DNA of 64,000 bases from Phoronis australis. Its lineage: Eukaryota > Phoronida > Phoronidae. Each line of letters opens with the position of its first letter. Position 1 is the stretch's first letter. The notes beneath the pieces are model-generated. The model was not told where the DNA came from and made no database searches. It saw nothing but the letters and a program-made list of their open reading frames with translations. The DNA lies in NCBI GenBank assembly GCA_002633005.1, contig NMRA01000096.1:626614-690613 (forward strand). The letters are read 5' to 3'. Shown in pieces: positions 25,335 to 36,244 of the stretch. Position numbers and translations under genes: made by a program.

Positions 25335-28300
25335 AAAAGAGTGACAATTAATTCTTTCATCAGGTGGTTCTTCAAGAAGTTATCGCCTTCCTTTAAATTA
25401 AAGGTTATACGAATTCATAAAAATAAAAAGAAGGCAATTAATCCCATCCTTATGACCCCACCACAAGTGTCCCCCAATAAGACGTGATATAAACAAAAAA
25501 CAGGAAAAAATTGGTCATGTATGCCATCAGCCGGCCATCTGAGAGTTTGGGCTCCTGTGAAAGAGTATAATAAAGAAACAGGAAATGGGCAGGGATTCAA
25601 TACGATACTCATGACCCTGGGTCTATGCGTCAGGCTCAAAGGCTCCAACTCGTATCAAATGATCAACAATTTCAAAAACGGATCAAACAGAGAAATGCGA
25701 AGTATCTTCTAGAATTAAAAAAAAAACTGAAATTGTTCTGGAATATATGTATGTATTTTTTCTGACTGTATTTCAAGTACGTGTGATCTACAGACCATTT
25801 TCAAGTGGATTTAGAAGATGTGTACTGAAAAATGCTAACCCTCAGCCTCCCAACAAAATGTTTTGGCCAGGACCACAAAGGGCAAACGCAGCAGTGAGGG
25901 CTAGCTGAAAACGGTCTCAAAATTTTCTCCCTTCTGCGTGTTTTACAGTGTCGTTCTTTCAACTGTCCCCTGCCTCTGGCCGTATGTTTGTTGTCACGGT
26001 TTCAGCCTGACGCTTGCAAACTACTGATGTCTTCTCGGCGTTATCGACTAAATTTTGTGAATAAGAATGGCACTAATACAACTATAGATGCTATATTCGT
26101 CAGAGGTTGATGATACAATACTATTTAAGGCCTTTCAGCACTTCGAATACGACTGATATATTTACGTGCTCTGCTCACGGCTGGAAGACAATCTTCCACA
26201 CTCATTAGCTGGGGCTTGTAAAGCTAACCGACGCCTTTTCCCCGACGTCAGTTCCACTGCGGCTCACTGATACGCTAAATTCGCCAGAAGGTGAACACCG
26301 AGTCGTTAATGGACTAACATCACTCGCGCTGATTTTCATGCAATTGTCATTTGGCATCTTCATCGGATATCCGACCGCCAGGAGACGCCTTACAGCAAAC
26401 TCTTCATTTGAACTTTCTTTAGCAACTGTGCGCAGTGTTTCAGACGGGGTAGTTGGAAAGTAAGTCTTAAGCGTTACCATGCCTTTCCAGAATGGTTTCC
26501 TGAGGGGACTCGAAAACTGAAACACTCTAAGGTTGTGTAGATTATGTTGCACGAGGTCGAGATGTCTCTTGGCTTCGAACCACACGCGGGCCAAATTTCC
26601 CACGCGGTATGCAAGGGAATGCACATACTTCGAGTCTTGACCCAATAGTCCAAGCTTACGAACTACTATCGCAGCAACGACTATCAAAACGAAGGCGACG
26701 ATTAGGAACCAATAACTTGAAAACCATTGGATTACCAAATCGCCAGCCCTATTAGAAAAGTCACGCATGAACATTTCGGAAATGTCTTCAACAGAAGTAC
26801 AAGTACCATCACTGTCACAGAAACCTTTATCACCATTACACACCTCACCATTTTTTAAAGGGATGCTCTCCACATCGCGTATCAAATACCTGTTACACAC
26901 TCCGTCCGCGCCGACGCAACACAGCACGCATAGTTTTGACTTGACTCCTGTACACTGACATTGTCGTTTGCCTGCACGAGAACAAAACGTCTGATTGCAC
27001 ACTCCACCTTGACACAAACCATAGTCATGCCCACACTCATGACCATCGGGATAGGGTTGGACTGGTGGGCATTCGGCCGACTTTCCATCACAAACAGATG
27101 CCTGCATGCATTCACTCTCTCTTTCACATACTTTGTGCTCGCCAGGCCCAATCATTTGACACGTGGTTGGATTACAACACGTTGACGACATGCTGCAAGC
27201 TGCTGTCAGTTCGCCTTTTTTGAGAGTACAGGGCTTGCCACTAGTGGAGCCTTTGGGTTCGCAGCAGGGGTCTATGAACTCACACTGGCTCTTATCACCA
27301 CAATCACACTCCTCGCCGTCCTCCTTCACAGCATTTCCACAAACTGATAAACTGTCGGGTACCAAACACCCTGCGCGATTAAGAAAGACTTGCCTAATCT
27401 GCATCACACTGCAGTACGAGAATAGCTTATGATTGGGTTTCAGACCGGAACCTGCGTACACGTTCATCAGGTAATTACCGACATCTCCTCCAGGTGCGCA
27501 TGCCGCTTGTTTCCAACCTTCGCTGCCGTCATGGGAACTTCCGAACGCATGTCCGAGCTCGTGAGCTACAGTGACTGCCGACATAAGCCGCGGAATGGTT
27601 CGACCGAAATTGAAGTTTGACACAAAAGCGCTGTTACAACTCTCATATCCACCCGATCTATCAGGAATTTTCTCTGCGCAGATACCGCCTATGCCATTGT
27701 CTGCATTGGCTTTGTAGGCCAAACCTATGACAGATTCATCGAAGTCCCGGTAAGTTAAAACGAGTCCTATGCAGTAGTCTTTCAAATCGTGCTTTCTAGC
27801 GAAACTTCTGAGAAACTCTTCCGGTGATGGGTTTTGTTGCACACTAAAATGACTGGTTTTGTATATTGTGATTTTCTGAATTCTAATGCCTATTTTGTCT
27901 ATAGTGCCGTCACCGTCGAAATCGGTTGCTCTAAAGATCGCATTGGCCAAGCGAACGTTGTACAGAATCTCTTTGAGAGTGTGTGGGACACTTTTTTCTG
28001 CGACGTGTGAAAAGTACAAATGGTCAGCAAAGATATGGAGAGTACAAACAACGTTGTTTTTAAACTTCACGTTTTTGCGCCTGCGAGAGTGGGATGTACT
28101 CATCGATAAGTTGCGTGTTAGAAAAGGTGGCAATTTCAAGTTCATAGATCCACATTTAGCTGGAAAAAACGGGCTGAAGTCGATATCGCTGTTTCGGTAA
28201 ATGATGGACTTGAAATGACTCGAGTTCAAATACCGCCTTGAGGGCTCAATGAAGTAATATGCATCTGGCGTTATTACTACACCATCAAACTCTGACAGTT

Positions 28301-28830
28301 TTCCGTCATACCATCCTTGTGCGTAGGAATTAGGATCTCCATCTAAATACCCACTATACAATTGTCCCATGTGAACACTGTCCGAAAACTTAATAGTCCG
28401 TCTTTCTATGTCGTTAACAACGTCAACAGTGGCGTCGTTTCCAACAAGACTGTAATCTGGTTTCAGTTTTAAGTGAATGCGCCGATGGAACGCGTAGAAA
28501 TCTACGACATATTCTGTGTTTGACGAAGCGTTGATGTTATACCTTGTCGTGTACGGTGAAAACCGTTTAATTCGCTTGTCAAGACTTTCTTCAAATCTGA
28601 GGTTGAATATAGGTTGAAAGCACTTAATGACCGTATGGTTTATGGGTAAACAGTTATTAACCAAACCTGTCGAAAACCGTGTGAACAAGACATAACATGT
28701 TGCTACCGAGCCGACGATTGCACTTGGTTTCATTCCCCAGCTTCAACATACGTTTTTCATCATTTTTTAGGCATTGCACATTTGCATATTGTGTACGCAC
28801 GAGGCACGTTCGTTTTTAAGATTTTTTCAT
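25335..28830. repeat. Segmental duplication, copy A (contains ADAM gene A)
   Basis: Besides the ADAM gene, about 870 bases of its 3' flank and 100 bases of its 5' flank are alignable with 47033-50590, for example GTTATCGCCTTCCTT and CGTGCGTACACAA. The copying event therefore involved genomic DNA after the gene had become intronless. Confidence 0.85.
26205..28733 (-). CDS. ADAM10-like membrane metalloprotease A, intronless, with CUE-like tail
   Basis: A single open frame of 842 residues starts at ATG with a hydrophobic signal peptide (1-24). A prodomain runs to about 220, with RIKR at 54-57 and a weak furin-like SRRRK at 216-220. The metalloprotease domain has HELGHAFGSSHD (391-402) and the Met-turn Met at 423, so it should be active. 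Disintegrin (about 464-550) and Cys-rich parts follow ADAM10, including CGN and EECDCG, then a membrane helix at about 672-692. Within the catalytic domain lies DFDGDGTID (271-279), a Ca-binding type loop. The cytosolic tail has the juxtamembrane RVWFEAKR and a segment (752-790) with FP...LL...GYP resembling a CUE domain. ADAM10 genes normally have many introns, so this is probably a retrocopy. Substrates are unknown. Confidence 0.9.
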   Translation of the reverse strand: MKPSAIVGSVATCYVLFTRFSTGLVNNCLPINHTVIKCFQPIFNLRFEESLDKRIKRFSPYTTRYNINASSNTEYVVDFYAFHRRIHLKLKPDYSLVGNDATVDVVNDIERRTIKFSDSVHMGQLYSGYLDGDPNSYAQGWYDGKLSEFDGVVITPDAYYFIEPSRRYLNSSHFKSIIYRNSDIDFSPFFPAKCGSMNLKLPPFLTRNLSMSTSHSRRRKNVKFKNNVVCTLHIFADHLYFSHVAEKSVPHTLKEILYNVRLANAIFRATDFDGDGTIDKIGIRIQKITIYKTSHFSVQQNPSPEEFLRSFARKHDLKDYCIGLVLTYRDFDESVIGLAYKANADNGIGGICAEKIPDRSGGYESCNSAFVSNFNFGRTIPRLMSAVTVAHELGHAFGSSHDGSEGWKQAACAPGGDVGNYLMNVYAGSGLKPNHKLFSYCSVMQIRQVFLNRAGCLVPDSLSVCGNAVKEDGEECDCGDKSQCEFIDPCCEPKGSTSGKPCTLKKGELTAACSMSSTCCNPTTCQMIGPGEHKVCERESECMQASVCDGKSAECPPVQPYPDGHECGHDYGLCQGGVCNQTFCSRAGKRQCQCTGVKSKLCVLCCVGADGVCNRYLIRDVESIPLKNGEVCNGDKGFCDSDGTCTSVEDISEMFMRDFSNRAGDLVIQWFSSYWFLIVAFVLIVVAAIVVRKLGLLGQDSKYVHSLAYRVGNLARVWFEAKRHLDLVQHNLHNLRVFQFSSPLRKPFWKGMVTLKTYFPTTPSETLRTVAKESSNEEFAVRRLLAVGYPMKMPNDNCMKISASDVSPLTTRCSPSGEFSVSVSRSGTDVGEKASVSFTSPS

Positions 28831-28889
28831 ATTCCGGGGTATGATTTTAAAACATATTCAAAATCTTATGTGTAAACCTTATTTAGGTC

Positions 28890-29500
28890 TTGATGGACTG
28901 TCATTTTTTCAAAACACCACTAACACACAGCATTTTTAAAAACTTTTGACCCTGATGATAAACCAATCTTCGGACACGGGTATTTTTCTCTACAAAGTAA
29001 AATAGCAAAAGTTAGTCCGATTTTAAGGAAAATGACCTTGATCCCAATACAAGGATCGCCCTACATCAGTCCTCTCATTTTTCTCCAAACTTTGAAAAAA
29101 TTGGTTACCAGCAAATTTACATTGTTTATACAACATGATATCTTATACACTTCTCAGTATGGGTTTCGGACCAATCACTCGACTACTAAACAAGTAGCCC
29201 TTGAACTGATCAACAGAATCTATGATGATCTTGATAAGAAGTTCGCCCCAAAAACTATATTCATGGACCCCCCAAAGGCATGTGACACACTAGACCATAA
29301 TACATTACTGCAAAATTTAACAAATTATGAACACAGAACTTAACTGGTTTTCTGGTTATCTACACAATAGGCGACTATATGTCGCATACAATAACATTTC
29401 ATCTTCATTATCAAGCATCTTTACTGGGGTTCCCCGTGACTCAATATTAGGTCCACATTAATGATCTACACTCTGTTACCCCAATTAATGTTCTTATTTT
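28890..29500 (+). mobile_element. Decayed CR1/Jockey-like LINE fragment, second piece
   Basis: It starts CTTGATGGACTGTC like the fragment at 24009 and encodes ILYTSQYGFRTNHSTTKQ, LELINRIYDDLD and ACDTLDHNTLLQ, with a run ending before the YADD block. It is the same family and orientation as the LINE on the other flank of ADAM A. Confidence 0.8.
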
Positions 29501-29902
29501 TCAGAAAATCCCACTGCCAAAAATTGCCGTGAATCAGGTTTCAAGCTCCTTAGCTCGGTTTAACTACATATTAATAAACCATAAAAATGGTTCCAAGTGA
29601 TCGGTGCAATGGGCCCTCATGCGCCGGTAAAACGTTATCATGCAGTTCCTGATTTAAACAAGGGCCTCGTTTTTTAATTTTGGTCCGGTATAAATAACAC
29701 CACAGACCTGGAAGTCCAGCGAAACACTTCTACCTTACAAATGTGATAATCCCTAATCTTAGAAAATTTGAGCACTCGGCAAAAGATAATAATGATGAAA
29801 TTCTGGTGATAATAATCACCAACTTGAAATAGTTGGTAAAATGAAGCCCATTCGAGTAAGCACCATGTGGGTTCCTATGCCAACCCAATATATGGTAGAA
29901 CC

Positions 29903-30062
29903 CAGGGGCGGATCCAGGATTTTGAGTTGGGGGGGGGGCAGGGCAGAGTATTAGCCAGGATTTTGCCCGTCAGACATTCGCACCCCCGTACTGCCAAATG
30001 GAATGTGGGAGAATTTTAAGGGGGGCCATGGCCCTCTTGGCCCCCCTCTAAATCCGCCACTG
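29903..30062. mobile_element. 160-bp GGCGGAT-type MITE
   Basis: The ends CAGGGGCGGATCCAGG and the complement of the right end, CAGTGGCGGATTTAGAGG, are inverted repeats, and GAACC is duplicated on both sides (29898-29902 and 30063-30067). It contains a poly-G run and no frame. Confidence 0.85.
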
Positions 30063-30649
30063 GAACCCAATAAGCTCAAGTTGCGGCCAAATCAGGATGA
30101 CCATAAATAAGGAAGTTTACTGTATCCACATTGGCCAAATAAGAATAAGATACAAAGTGTTGCTACAGTGCACACGTGCACGATATTTGGTCTATCATTT
30201 TCCTGCCGTGCATGAACCAATCAGATCACCAATGTCGCAAAGTTTTCGAAAACAGCTCGATTTTTAGGGAGTCCTGTTACTGCTTTATTTTCAAATCTTT
30301 ATTGTGTTCGGCCTACATTTAATTTATTTTCTGTTCAACTCAGTCAGGCCACTTAATATGAATGCATTCAACACGATTAATGCATTGTAAAAACCAAAAG
30401 TTATGCTCTATCAACATTAAACAAAATCAGTACATCCCTTTCTTAAAAATGGGTTAAAAGTTAGAAACAAAGGACACAAGTTTCCATCACTTGCAATAGT
30501 CCGGGAGCCAAATGCTGTTTTTTTACTTAACCTGGTTTTGCCGGATAAAGTTTTTCTTTACTGTTTCATGTAACCTAGGGTTTGGTAATCAGAAATCAGG
30601 CGGGTGACTGTTCCCAAGCCTTGAGGATTTTTTAAATATGCAGATTAAG

Positions 30650-31640
30650 GTCGCCATAATACAAAATTTTATTTTTGCCTATAATTTCCTTATCAAGAAC
30701 TCCAGGCAGATTATATTGATGTTTTACCCATGTTTCCATGGTCAGTGAATTTAATGGAGCAAGTTTGTTGGTGAATACATTGTCAATTTGCATAATTTAT
30801 GCAAATTGAGACCCCCATTATGCAAAATTCTATTTTTTCTTATAATTTCCTTACCAAGTACTGCAAGCAGGTTATTTTGATACTTTCACCCATGTTTCCA
30901 TGGTCAATGAATTTCATAGTGAAAGTTTTTGGGTGGATAATCGTCAATTTGCATAATTTATGCAAATTAAGGCCACCATTATTCAAAAGTTTACTTGTTC
31001 TAATAGCTATGGCACCAATCATCACAGGTGAATTATCATATTTGCACCTATGTTTCTATGGTCAATTAGTTCAATGAAATCAGTTTGCATGTTGATGCAT
31101 GATAAATTTGCATAATTAATGCAAAATAAGGCCACCATTATTCAAAGGTATTTGTTGCTAAAGCTCCCTTACCAAGCACTGCAGACAGGTTACTTTAATG
31201 TTTTCACCCATGCTCCCATGGTCAGTGAATTTAATGGACCTCGTTTGCTAGTAGATACATCGTGAATTTGCTTAATATATGCGTAATATATGCAAATTAA
31301 GGCTGCCATTATTCAAAATTCTACTTTGCTTATAGCTGAAGTACCAGGCACCCCAAGTGAACTATTTTAACGTCTTTACCCATGTTTCTGCATGATGAAT
31401 TTTCATATTTTATACAAATAATGGACACCACTAATCCAAATACTGTTTCTGCTCTTAATTTCCTTGCATGCGTTACATGTAGATTATTTTCGAATTTATC
31501 TCATGTTTTTGATAATTTACGCAAATTACAGCTGCCATATTCAAAATTCTACTTGTGCTTATAACTGCTGCATCAGACACCAGAGGTTAGTTATAAATAT
31601 TTGCACCCATGTTTCAGTGGTCAATGAATTTAATGAAATC
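30650..31640 (+). repeat. Left arm: about six ~160-bp tandem units
   Basis: Units begin near 30650, 30812, 30971, 31131 and 31302, with a weaker one after. Shared blocks are GCCACCATTATTCAAAA, CCATGTTTCCATGGTCA and a pair of facing octamers, ATTTGCAT followed by ATGCAAAT. Divergence between units is high, so the array is old. Confidence 0.8.
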
Positions 31641-31899
31641 TGTTTGCAGAATCTCCTTTTTGATGAAGTAAGAAAATATTTTGTGTAGTATGTGTTCTGC
31701 AGTTTGAGACCTTTAACTTAAAAAAAAGATATTGCCTATAGCCCTGCGCTCTCACAGACCATAGAAAAAGTGCAAATTAGTTTAATGACTTGGATGAATG
31801 CTGGAGTGGGGCTCGGAGCGATCAGTTTATAGGGACCACATTGATGAGGTACGAATACAGTAGTGAGGGAATAGTAGGGAATCGCCCTCAAAGAGGAGA

Positions 31900-32940
31900 A
31901 TCTTAAGCTTTGGGCACAATTTGACATTTGTCCTATAAGATTGAAACAAATCTTGGAAAGATGGAGAGCGGTAACGTTAGATCCTGTTCTAAAACTTATC
32001 ACACGGAAGAAAGTAAGGCACGTCTTGATGCACAAGCCCAGGATATTGCACGGATCTGTCAAAAGTAGATACCAGCATCGATCTATTGGATCCCAATGTT
32101 CACCCCAAAGACGCAGTGGTTAACATTAGCATGACAGGATTGCCACTTCAACAGTTAACGTACATGAAACAATAAGCATTCGGCACGCAATGTTATCAGA
32201 CTTCGAGAAAGGCTGCCAGAACGTTAGGAACACAAGTAGGCAATCACTAATAGAGATCCTTGTCCTTTAATGTAGTACAAGGATATTGGAGATCGAGACA
32301 TCCCATGAAGAAGTTTGCTCCATTATTGTCCAACAGGACGTGAAATGTGCATATGAACTTAACAAATTTTAGGTTGTTTCGGATGACAAAAATGTATTTG
32401 TCCTTCATGTCCATTACCAAGACAAGGAACAGGTTCAAATACCACAACCATGAAATCATGTAGTAAGCGTAGAACAGTCGAACACAGTGAAAACATATAG
32501 CGATATTGTGAAGGCCTCCTCCTTGGCCATGCACTGTTGGGGTGTAACACGTTGGCATGCTACCGTGGAGTTGGAAAGGGATCCATCGTTAAAATATTGA
32601 AGACTGAACATGACATACCTGTCATCGGCACTAGTAATGCGCATTTTTCTGATGTCATGAAACAGGCCACTAAATGTATATGCACCTGTTATGGAAAGAA
32701 GAGAATAAGGAAGATATCATGAACCAGACTACTGGTATGTGGAAGAGAAATTGCAAGAAAGATATATCCGCCACCAAACTGTCACCGAGAATAGAGGCAT
32801 TCAAAGAGAACGTAAACGTAAACAGAGCCCATTACCAGTCAGTCATGTGGTGGAATGTCACCAGCTCTAGATCCAGAAGACTAAGGATGGAAGAAAGATG
32901 CCACAAACAAATCACTCTCACCATCTATTAATCCGGATCG
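31900..32940 (+). pseudogene. Decayed PIN/FEN-like nuclease frame carried by a repeat
   Basis: Stitching frames on the plus strand gives, in order, SKARLDAQAQDIARICQ, DPNVHPKDAVVNI, VVSDDKNVFVLHVHY, HALLGCNTLACYRGVGKGS, ATKCICTCYGKK and NRAHYQSVMWW. The SDD-xx-VFVL block resembles the acidic strand of PIN/FEN nucleases (the usual second acidic pair is here Lys-Asn), and GCN...GVGKGSIVKIL resembles the helix-hairpin motif GCD...GIGK of FEN1/XPG. I recall this combination as a recurring repeat-borne protein in invertebrate genomes. Stops and frameshifts make it non-functional. It is the only coding content between the inverted arms. Confidence 0.55.
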
Positions 32941-33334
32941 TGTCCAACTCGCTCCTATTGCATACTAGTGATGATTAGGTGTGACTGCAAAGGTCAGATT
33001 TCACAAAATTCAAGTAGATGCAATTGCAGCTTCAATTTTCTACCCGCACAATATTTTGGGCACATTATACTGTAGTGTGCTCATTTTCCGAGTGTTGAAT
33101 TAGCATTTGAAACGTCTTGTGACTGCTCTCCATTCGATAGGATATTGCCCTAGGTTTATGCAGTTAAGCAATTTGGTCATCTACTACTGCATATACCCTG
33201 GGTATCAGACAAAACTAGAATTTGTAATGTTGCGTAATAAATTACAAATTATTTAAATTTATGATGTAATAACAGATTACATTAAATTCATCGGTAAAAA
33301 TACCAAAATAATTTACATGTGGTGCCCCCCCGTA

Positions 33335-34150
33335 AGAAAGTTAAGAGCAGAAACAGAATTTTTGATAATGGCTGCCTTTATTTGCATAAATTATGCTAAT
33401 TTATCGTGCAACTTGCAAACTGATTTCATTAAACTAATTGACCATAGGAACATAGGTTCAAATATCATGAGACTTTACCTGTGGTGCTTGGTACCGCAGC
33501 TATAAGCTCAAGTAGCTTCATGCACAAGTAAAATTTTGAATAATAGCGCCTTAAATTCAGGGGCCTATCCAGGATTTTGAGTTGGGGGGGGGGGGGGGGG
33601 GNTGCAGGGGTCTTGAATGCTTGGGCTTGCGGAACTGTTGACTAAAGAAAAAAAAAGGTAAACGGGTTTATTTAGGGCCTACGCATTGTTTATTCACACC
33701 CCAAGACCCCCTGGTTGCGCGCATGTGCTATTCAGCAATTCGCACCCGAACTCACAAATGGGATCTGGTACAATTTTAGGGGGGGCCATGGCCCCCTATA
33801 CCCCCCCTAAATCTGCCACTGTAATTTGCATTAATTATGCAAATTTATCATGTAACAACATGCAAAGCGATTTCATTTAACTAGTTGACCAAAAGAATAT
33901 AGGTGCAAATATCACGATAGTTCATCTGTGGTGCCAGATACAGTAGCTATAAGCACAAGAAGAATTTTGAATAATGGCGGCCTTAATTTGCATAAATTAT
34001 GCAAATTGACAATGTATTCACCAAAAACTTATACTATTAAATTCGTTGACCATGGAAACATCAGTAAAAACGTCAAAATTATCGGGCTGCAGGGCTTGGT
34101 AAGGAAATTATAAGCAAAATTTTGCATAATGGCGACCTTAATTTGCATAT
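33335..34150 (-). repeat. Right arm: inverted ~160-bp units
   Basis: The same units as in the left arm occur here in complement, with TTTGCATAAATTATGC blocks near 33379 and 33987, and are interrupted by the MITE at 33558-33821. Confidence 0.75.
33558..33821. mobile_element. GGCGGAT-type MITE nested in the right arm
   Basis: It opens CAGGGGCCTATCCAGG and closes with the complement of CAGTGGCAGATTTAGG. The right flank is TAATT and the left flank AAATT, which fits a 5-bp duplication with one change, because the uninterrupted arm unit reads CTTAATTTGCAT. It contains a poly-G tract with one N at 33602. Confidence 0.75.
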
Positions 34151-34429
34151 TTAAAAAAATGCTCAAGGGTTGCGAACTGTCACCACCTTAAATCATGGTT
34201 AATTAACCCTAGGCTACATGAAACTGCAAAGAAAAAAACTTTATCCGGCAAAACCAGGTTCAACCCCCTGGCTCCCGGACTACAATGTCGATTTTCGGCA
34301 TTGATGTTGGGGAGGAACATCAGTCTGGCGACAGCAACACGGAATCGTAAGAAGGCGATGATTTTCGAAATTTGATTCGTTTTTGTTGTGTCTTTTTCCC
34401 TACGGTTCAGGATTACTTATGAATCCAGG

Positions 34430-34602
34430 AACAAGGACTCAAAGAGGCAGGGTTCGTGATAACGTTGGAGAACGGTAACATTTATATAAGGTGTTACAAC
34501 TGTCTTCGATATTGTCATCTCGTCTGTTTTCATCCAACCTTCGCTGATGAAAACTTGAATGAAGAGGAAATTCAGTACTTGAATGAGCATGGTATACTGT
34601 GA
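34430..34602 (+). pseudogene. Short Cys/His-rich frame of unknown origin
   Basis: A frame of about 57 codons, open after a TGA near 34420, contains IYIRCYNCLRYCHLVCFHP and then NEEEIQYLNEHGIL before its TGA. The CxxC...CHxxC-x-H spacing suggests a small zinc-binding fold, but no family was recognised. There is no ATG at its start, so it is an exon or a relic. Two histone-type hairpins follow 22 and 79 bases after the stop. Confidence 0.35.
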
Positions 34603-34624
34603 GATTTATGTTGAATTATTCAAC

Positions 34625-34640
34625 GGTTCTTTTAAGAACC
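34625..34640 (+). terminator. Histone-mRNA-type stem-loop 1
   Basis: GGTTCTTTTAAGAACC forms a 6-bp stem with a TTTA loop, preceded by CAAC and followed by A, as in replication-dependent histone 3' ends (consensus stem GGYYCT, four-base T-rich loop). No histone gene is next to it. Confidence 0.45.
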
Positions 34641-34681
34641 ATTTCACGCTATACCCAAGGCTCATTCACAGTACAACCAAC

Positions 34682-34697
34682 GGCCCTTTTAAGGGCC
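34682..34697 (+). terminator. Histone-mRNA-type stem-loop 2
   Basis: GGCCCTTTTAAGGGCC keeps the same loop and flanks (CCAAC before, ACTTA after) as the hairpin 41 bases upstream, while two stem pairs have changed in a compensatory way. A purine-rich CAGAAGAAC 16 bases downstream could stand for the U7-binding element. Confidence 0.45.
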
Positions 34698-35529
34698 ACT
34701 TAACTCTTCCCAGAAGAACTGCTCACTTGAGAAGGTTGAATTATAAACATACAAAGGTTAAACCAGTGAAATCGTTGCAGAGGCGCATTTTTAATCCGAA
34801 CAAAATTAAAAATTTTCTAAAACAAAAACGTTATATAAGTATCTTTTGCATTCACAGGTACTCCTTAGAATTTGTGCACAATATGTTTTCGTAGTTTTCT
34901 CAGTATGTGAACCATGAATCACAAATTTTGCAAGCGGATGACATAATCAGTCGGCGCCGGAATTTGAAATTTGTAATTAATTACCGGTAGCATTGCCAAA
35001 AATACTCACGATACCAACACTTCTACTATTGGAAGACTTTGAGCAGCTTTTCAATGCCGAAATTATTATTTTTTTCGTTGTGCTGGACAGTAAAGTAGAA
35101 TGCGTGAATTTCCCGTCAAAAAAACACTAACCAGAAACTGCACCAGATAATTTAGAAGAGTGGCGGCGCCTCTTGGCTGCCACGTAAGTAAATGTCGGAG
35201 TTGCGAATCTGTTAGCTATAATCTATGATTAAATTGGTGTTCGCGTTTTTTTCTACTGGACTTGTATCGCAAGCAACAGCTTAGTCTGGAGACCTGAATA
35301 TCACATTTGATTTAGGCTAAAACAGAAGCACGAACTTTAAAAGTAGCGCGTAAGTAAATAACGACATATCTATCCAACGTTTCGGTTTATTACTCTAAGC
35401 CATTGTCAAGGAAACAGTTCACAGACTCAAAACAGGCAACCCAGGTAGAGAAGAGACTGTACAAGTAAACTCAAAATGCATAGTGAGGTGGAGAGACCAG
35501 AAATCAAAACAGTTGGAGCTCAAATGAAC

Positions 35530-36000
35530 CAATGTTTCTATTGAGGTAACGCTCAGCATGGTCGTATATGCATAGCGTCCTTTATGAGGAGCCTCAGGGT
35601 GGCATTATCCTTGTTTAGGATCTGAACACCAGAGCAATCTATAGTGTGACCAGTTGTCAAGGAATGATTGGGAACAGCACTATGTGTGTCTTTACAGTGT
35701 TCTTTGACCAATGTAAAACTGTTCACAGTCACAACAGTCGAGTTGGTAAACAACATGACTTCTTTGAGAATTTCTCAACGGTGTTTTCAGTCTCGACAAT
35801 GACAAAAGACTGTTTACAGGTTTTAAGATTGTTACGAGTTGAAAACATGGAGCAATAGCTCCAAGCATTCTCTTAAGCTGCCTCTCGACTACACAACTAC
35901 TGTTACCTAGATAGGGGGGATTGAGAAACACTTTCTTCAATTCAGGCCCATTACAAACATCCACAGGTGTTCTGGATTCGTAATGTAAAAACATGTGATA
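35530..36000 (-). mobile_element. Penelope-like element fragment with GIY-YIG domain
   Basis: On the minus strand the frame runs FLNPPYLGNSS, VERQLKRMLG, HVVYQLDCCDCEQFYIGQ, and after one frameshift TGHTIDCSGVQILN and LRLLIKDAMHI. These are the end of the reverse transcriptase and the GIY-YIG endonuclease of a Penelope-like element. A CCGAAACGTT block at 35380, typical of Penelope 3' ends, lies just downstream. Confidence 0.85.
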
Positions 36001-36244
36001 GTTTTTTTAGTGTGAAATGTCGGGTCACCAGGGATACCTGTTTGAGCCGAGGCAACACAAAGTGATACCCAGTAGTCGTCATCGTCAGACGAAAATTTGC
36101 CGGCGCGACCAGTCCACACTGGTGTGACTGTGCCGGGGGCAATGTGGACTCTAGCCAGCCAGTCAGACAGTTGGCAGCCAATATTCAGCTCTGTAAACTT
36201 GAAAGGTTGGTTAGTTACCTACTATAACTGTATGAATGTGTTGA

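Larger units (their letters stand above)
30497..34283. mobile_element. 3.8-kb element with ~1-kb inverted arms and a nuclease-like core
   Basis: The outer ~160 bases are clear inverted repeats: left TAGTCCGGGAGCC and CCTGGTTTTGCCGGATAAAG recur in complement at 34283 inward. Inside these, each arm is built from diverged ~160-base units. The core (about 31640-33330) carries a decayed PIN/FEN-like frame. A short direct CAA at each border is too short to prove a target duplication. A GGCGGAT-type MITE is nested in the right arm. No known transposase is seen. Confidence 0.7.

Noticed and set aside
24009-29500. ADAM A inserted into a single LINE
   Set aside because: Both flanking LINE pieces start at the same internal point (CTTGATGGACTGTC) and overlap in content, so they are two separate copies, not halves of one element.
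30650-34150. CRISPR array
   Set aside because: The repeated units are ~160 bp, diverged, without spacers, and this is animal DNA.
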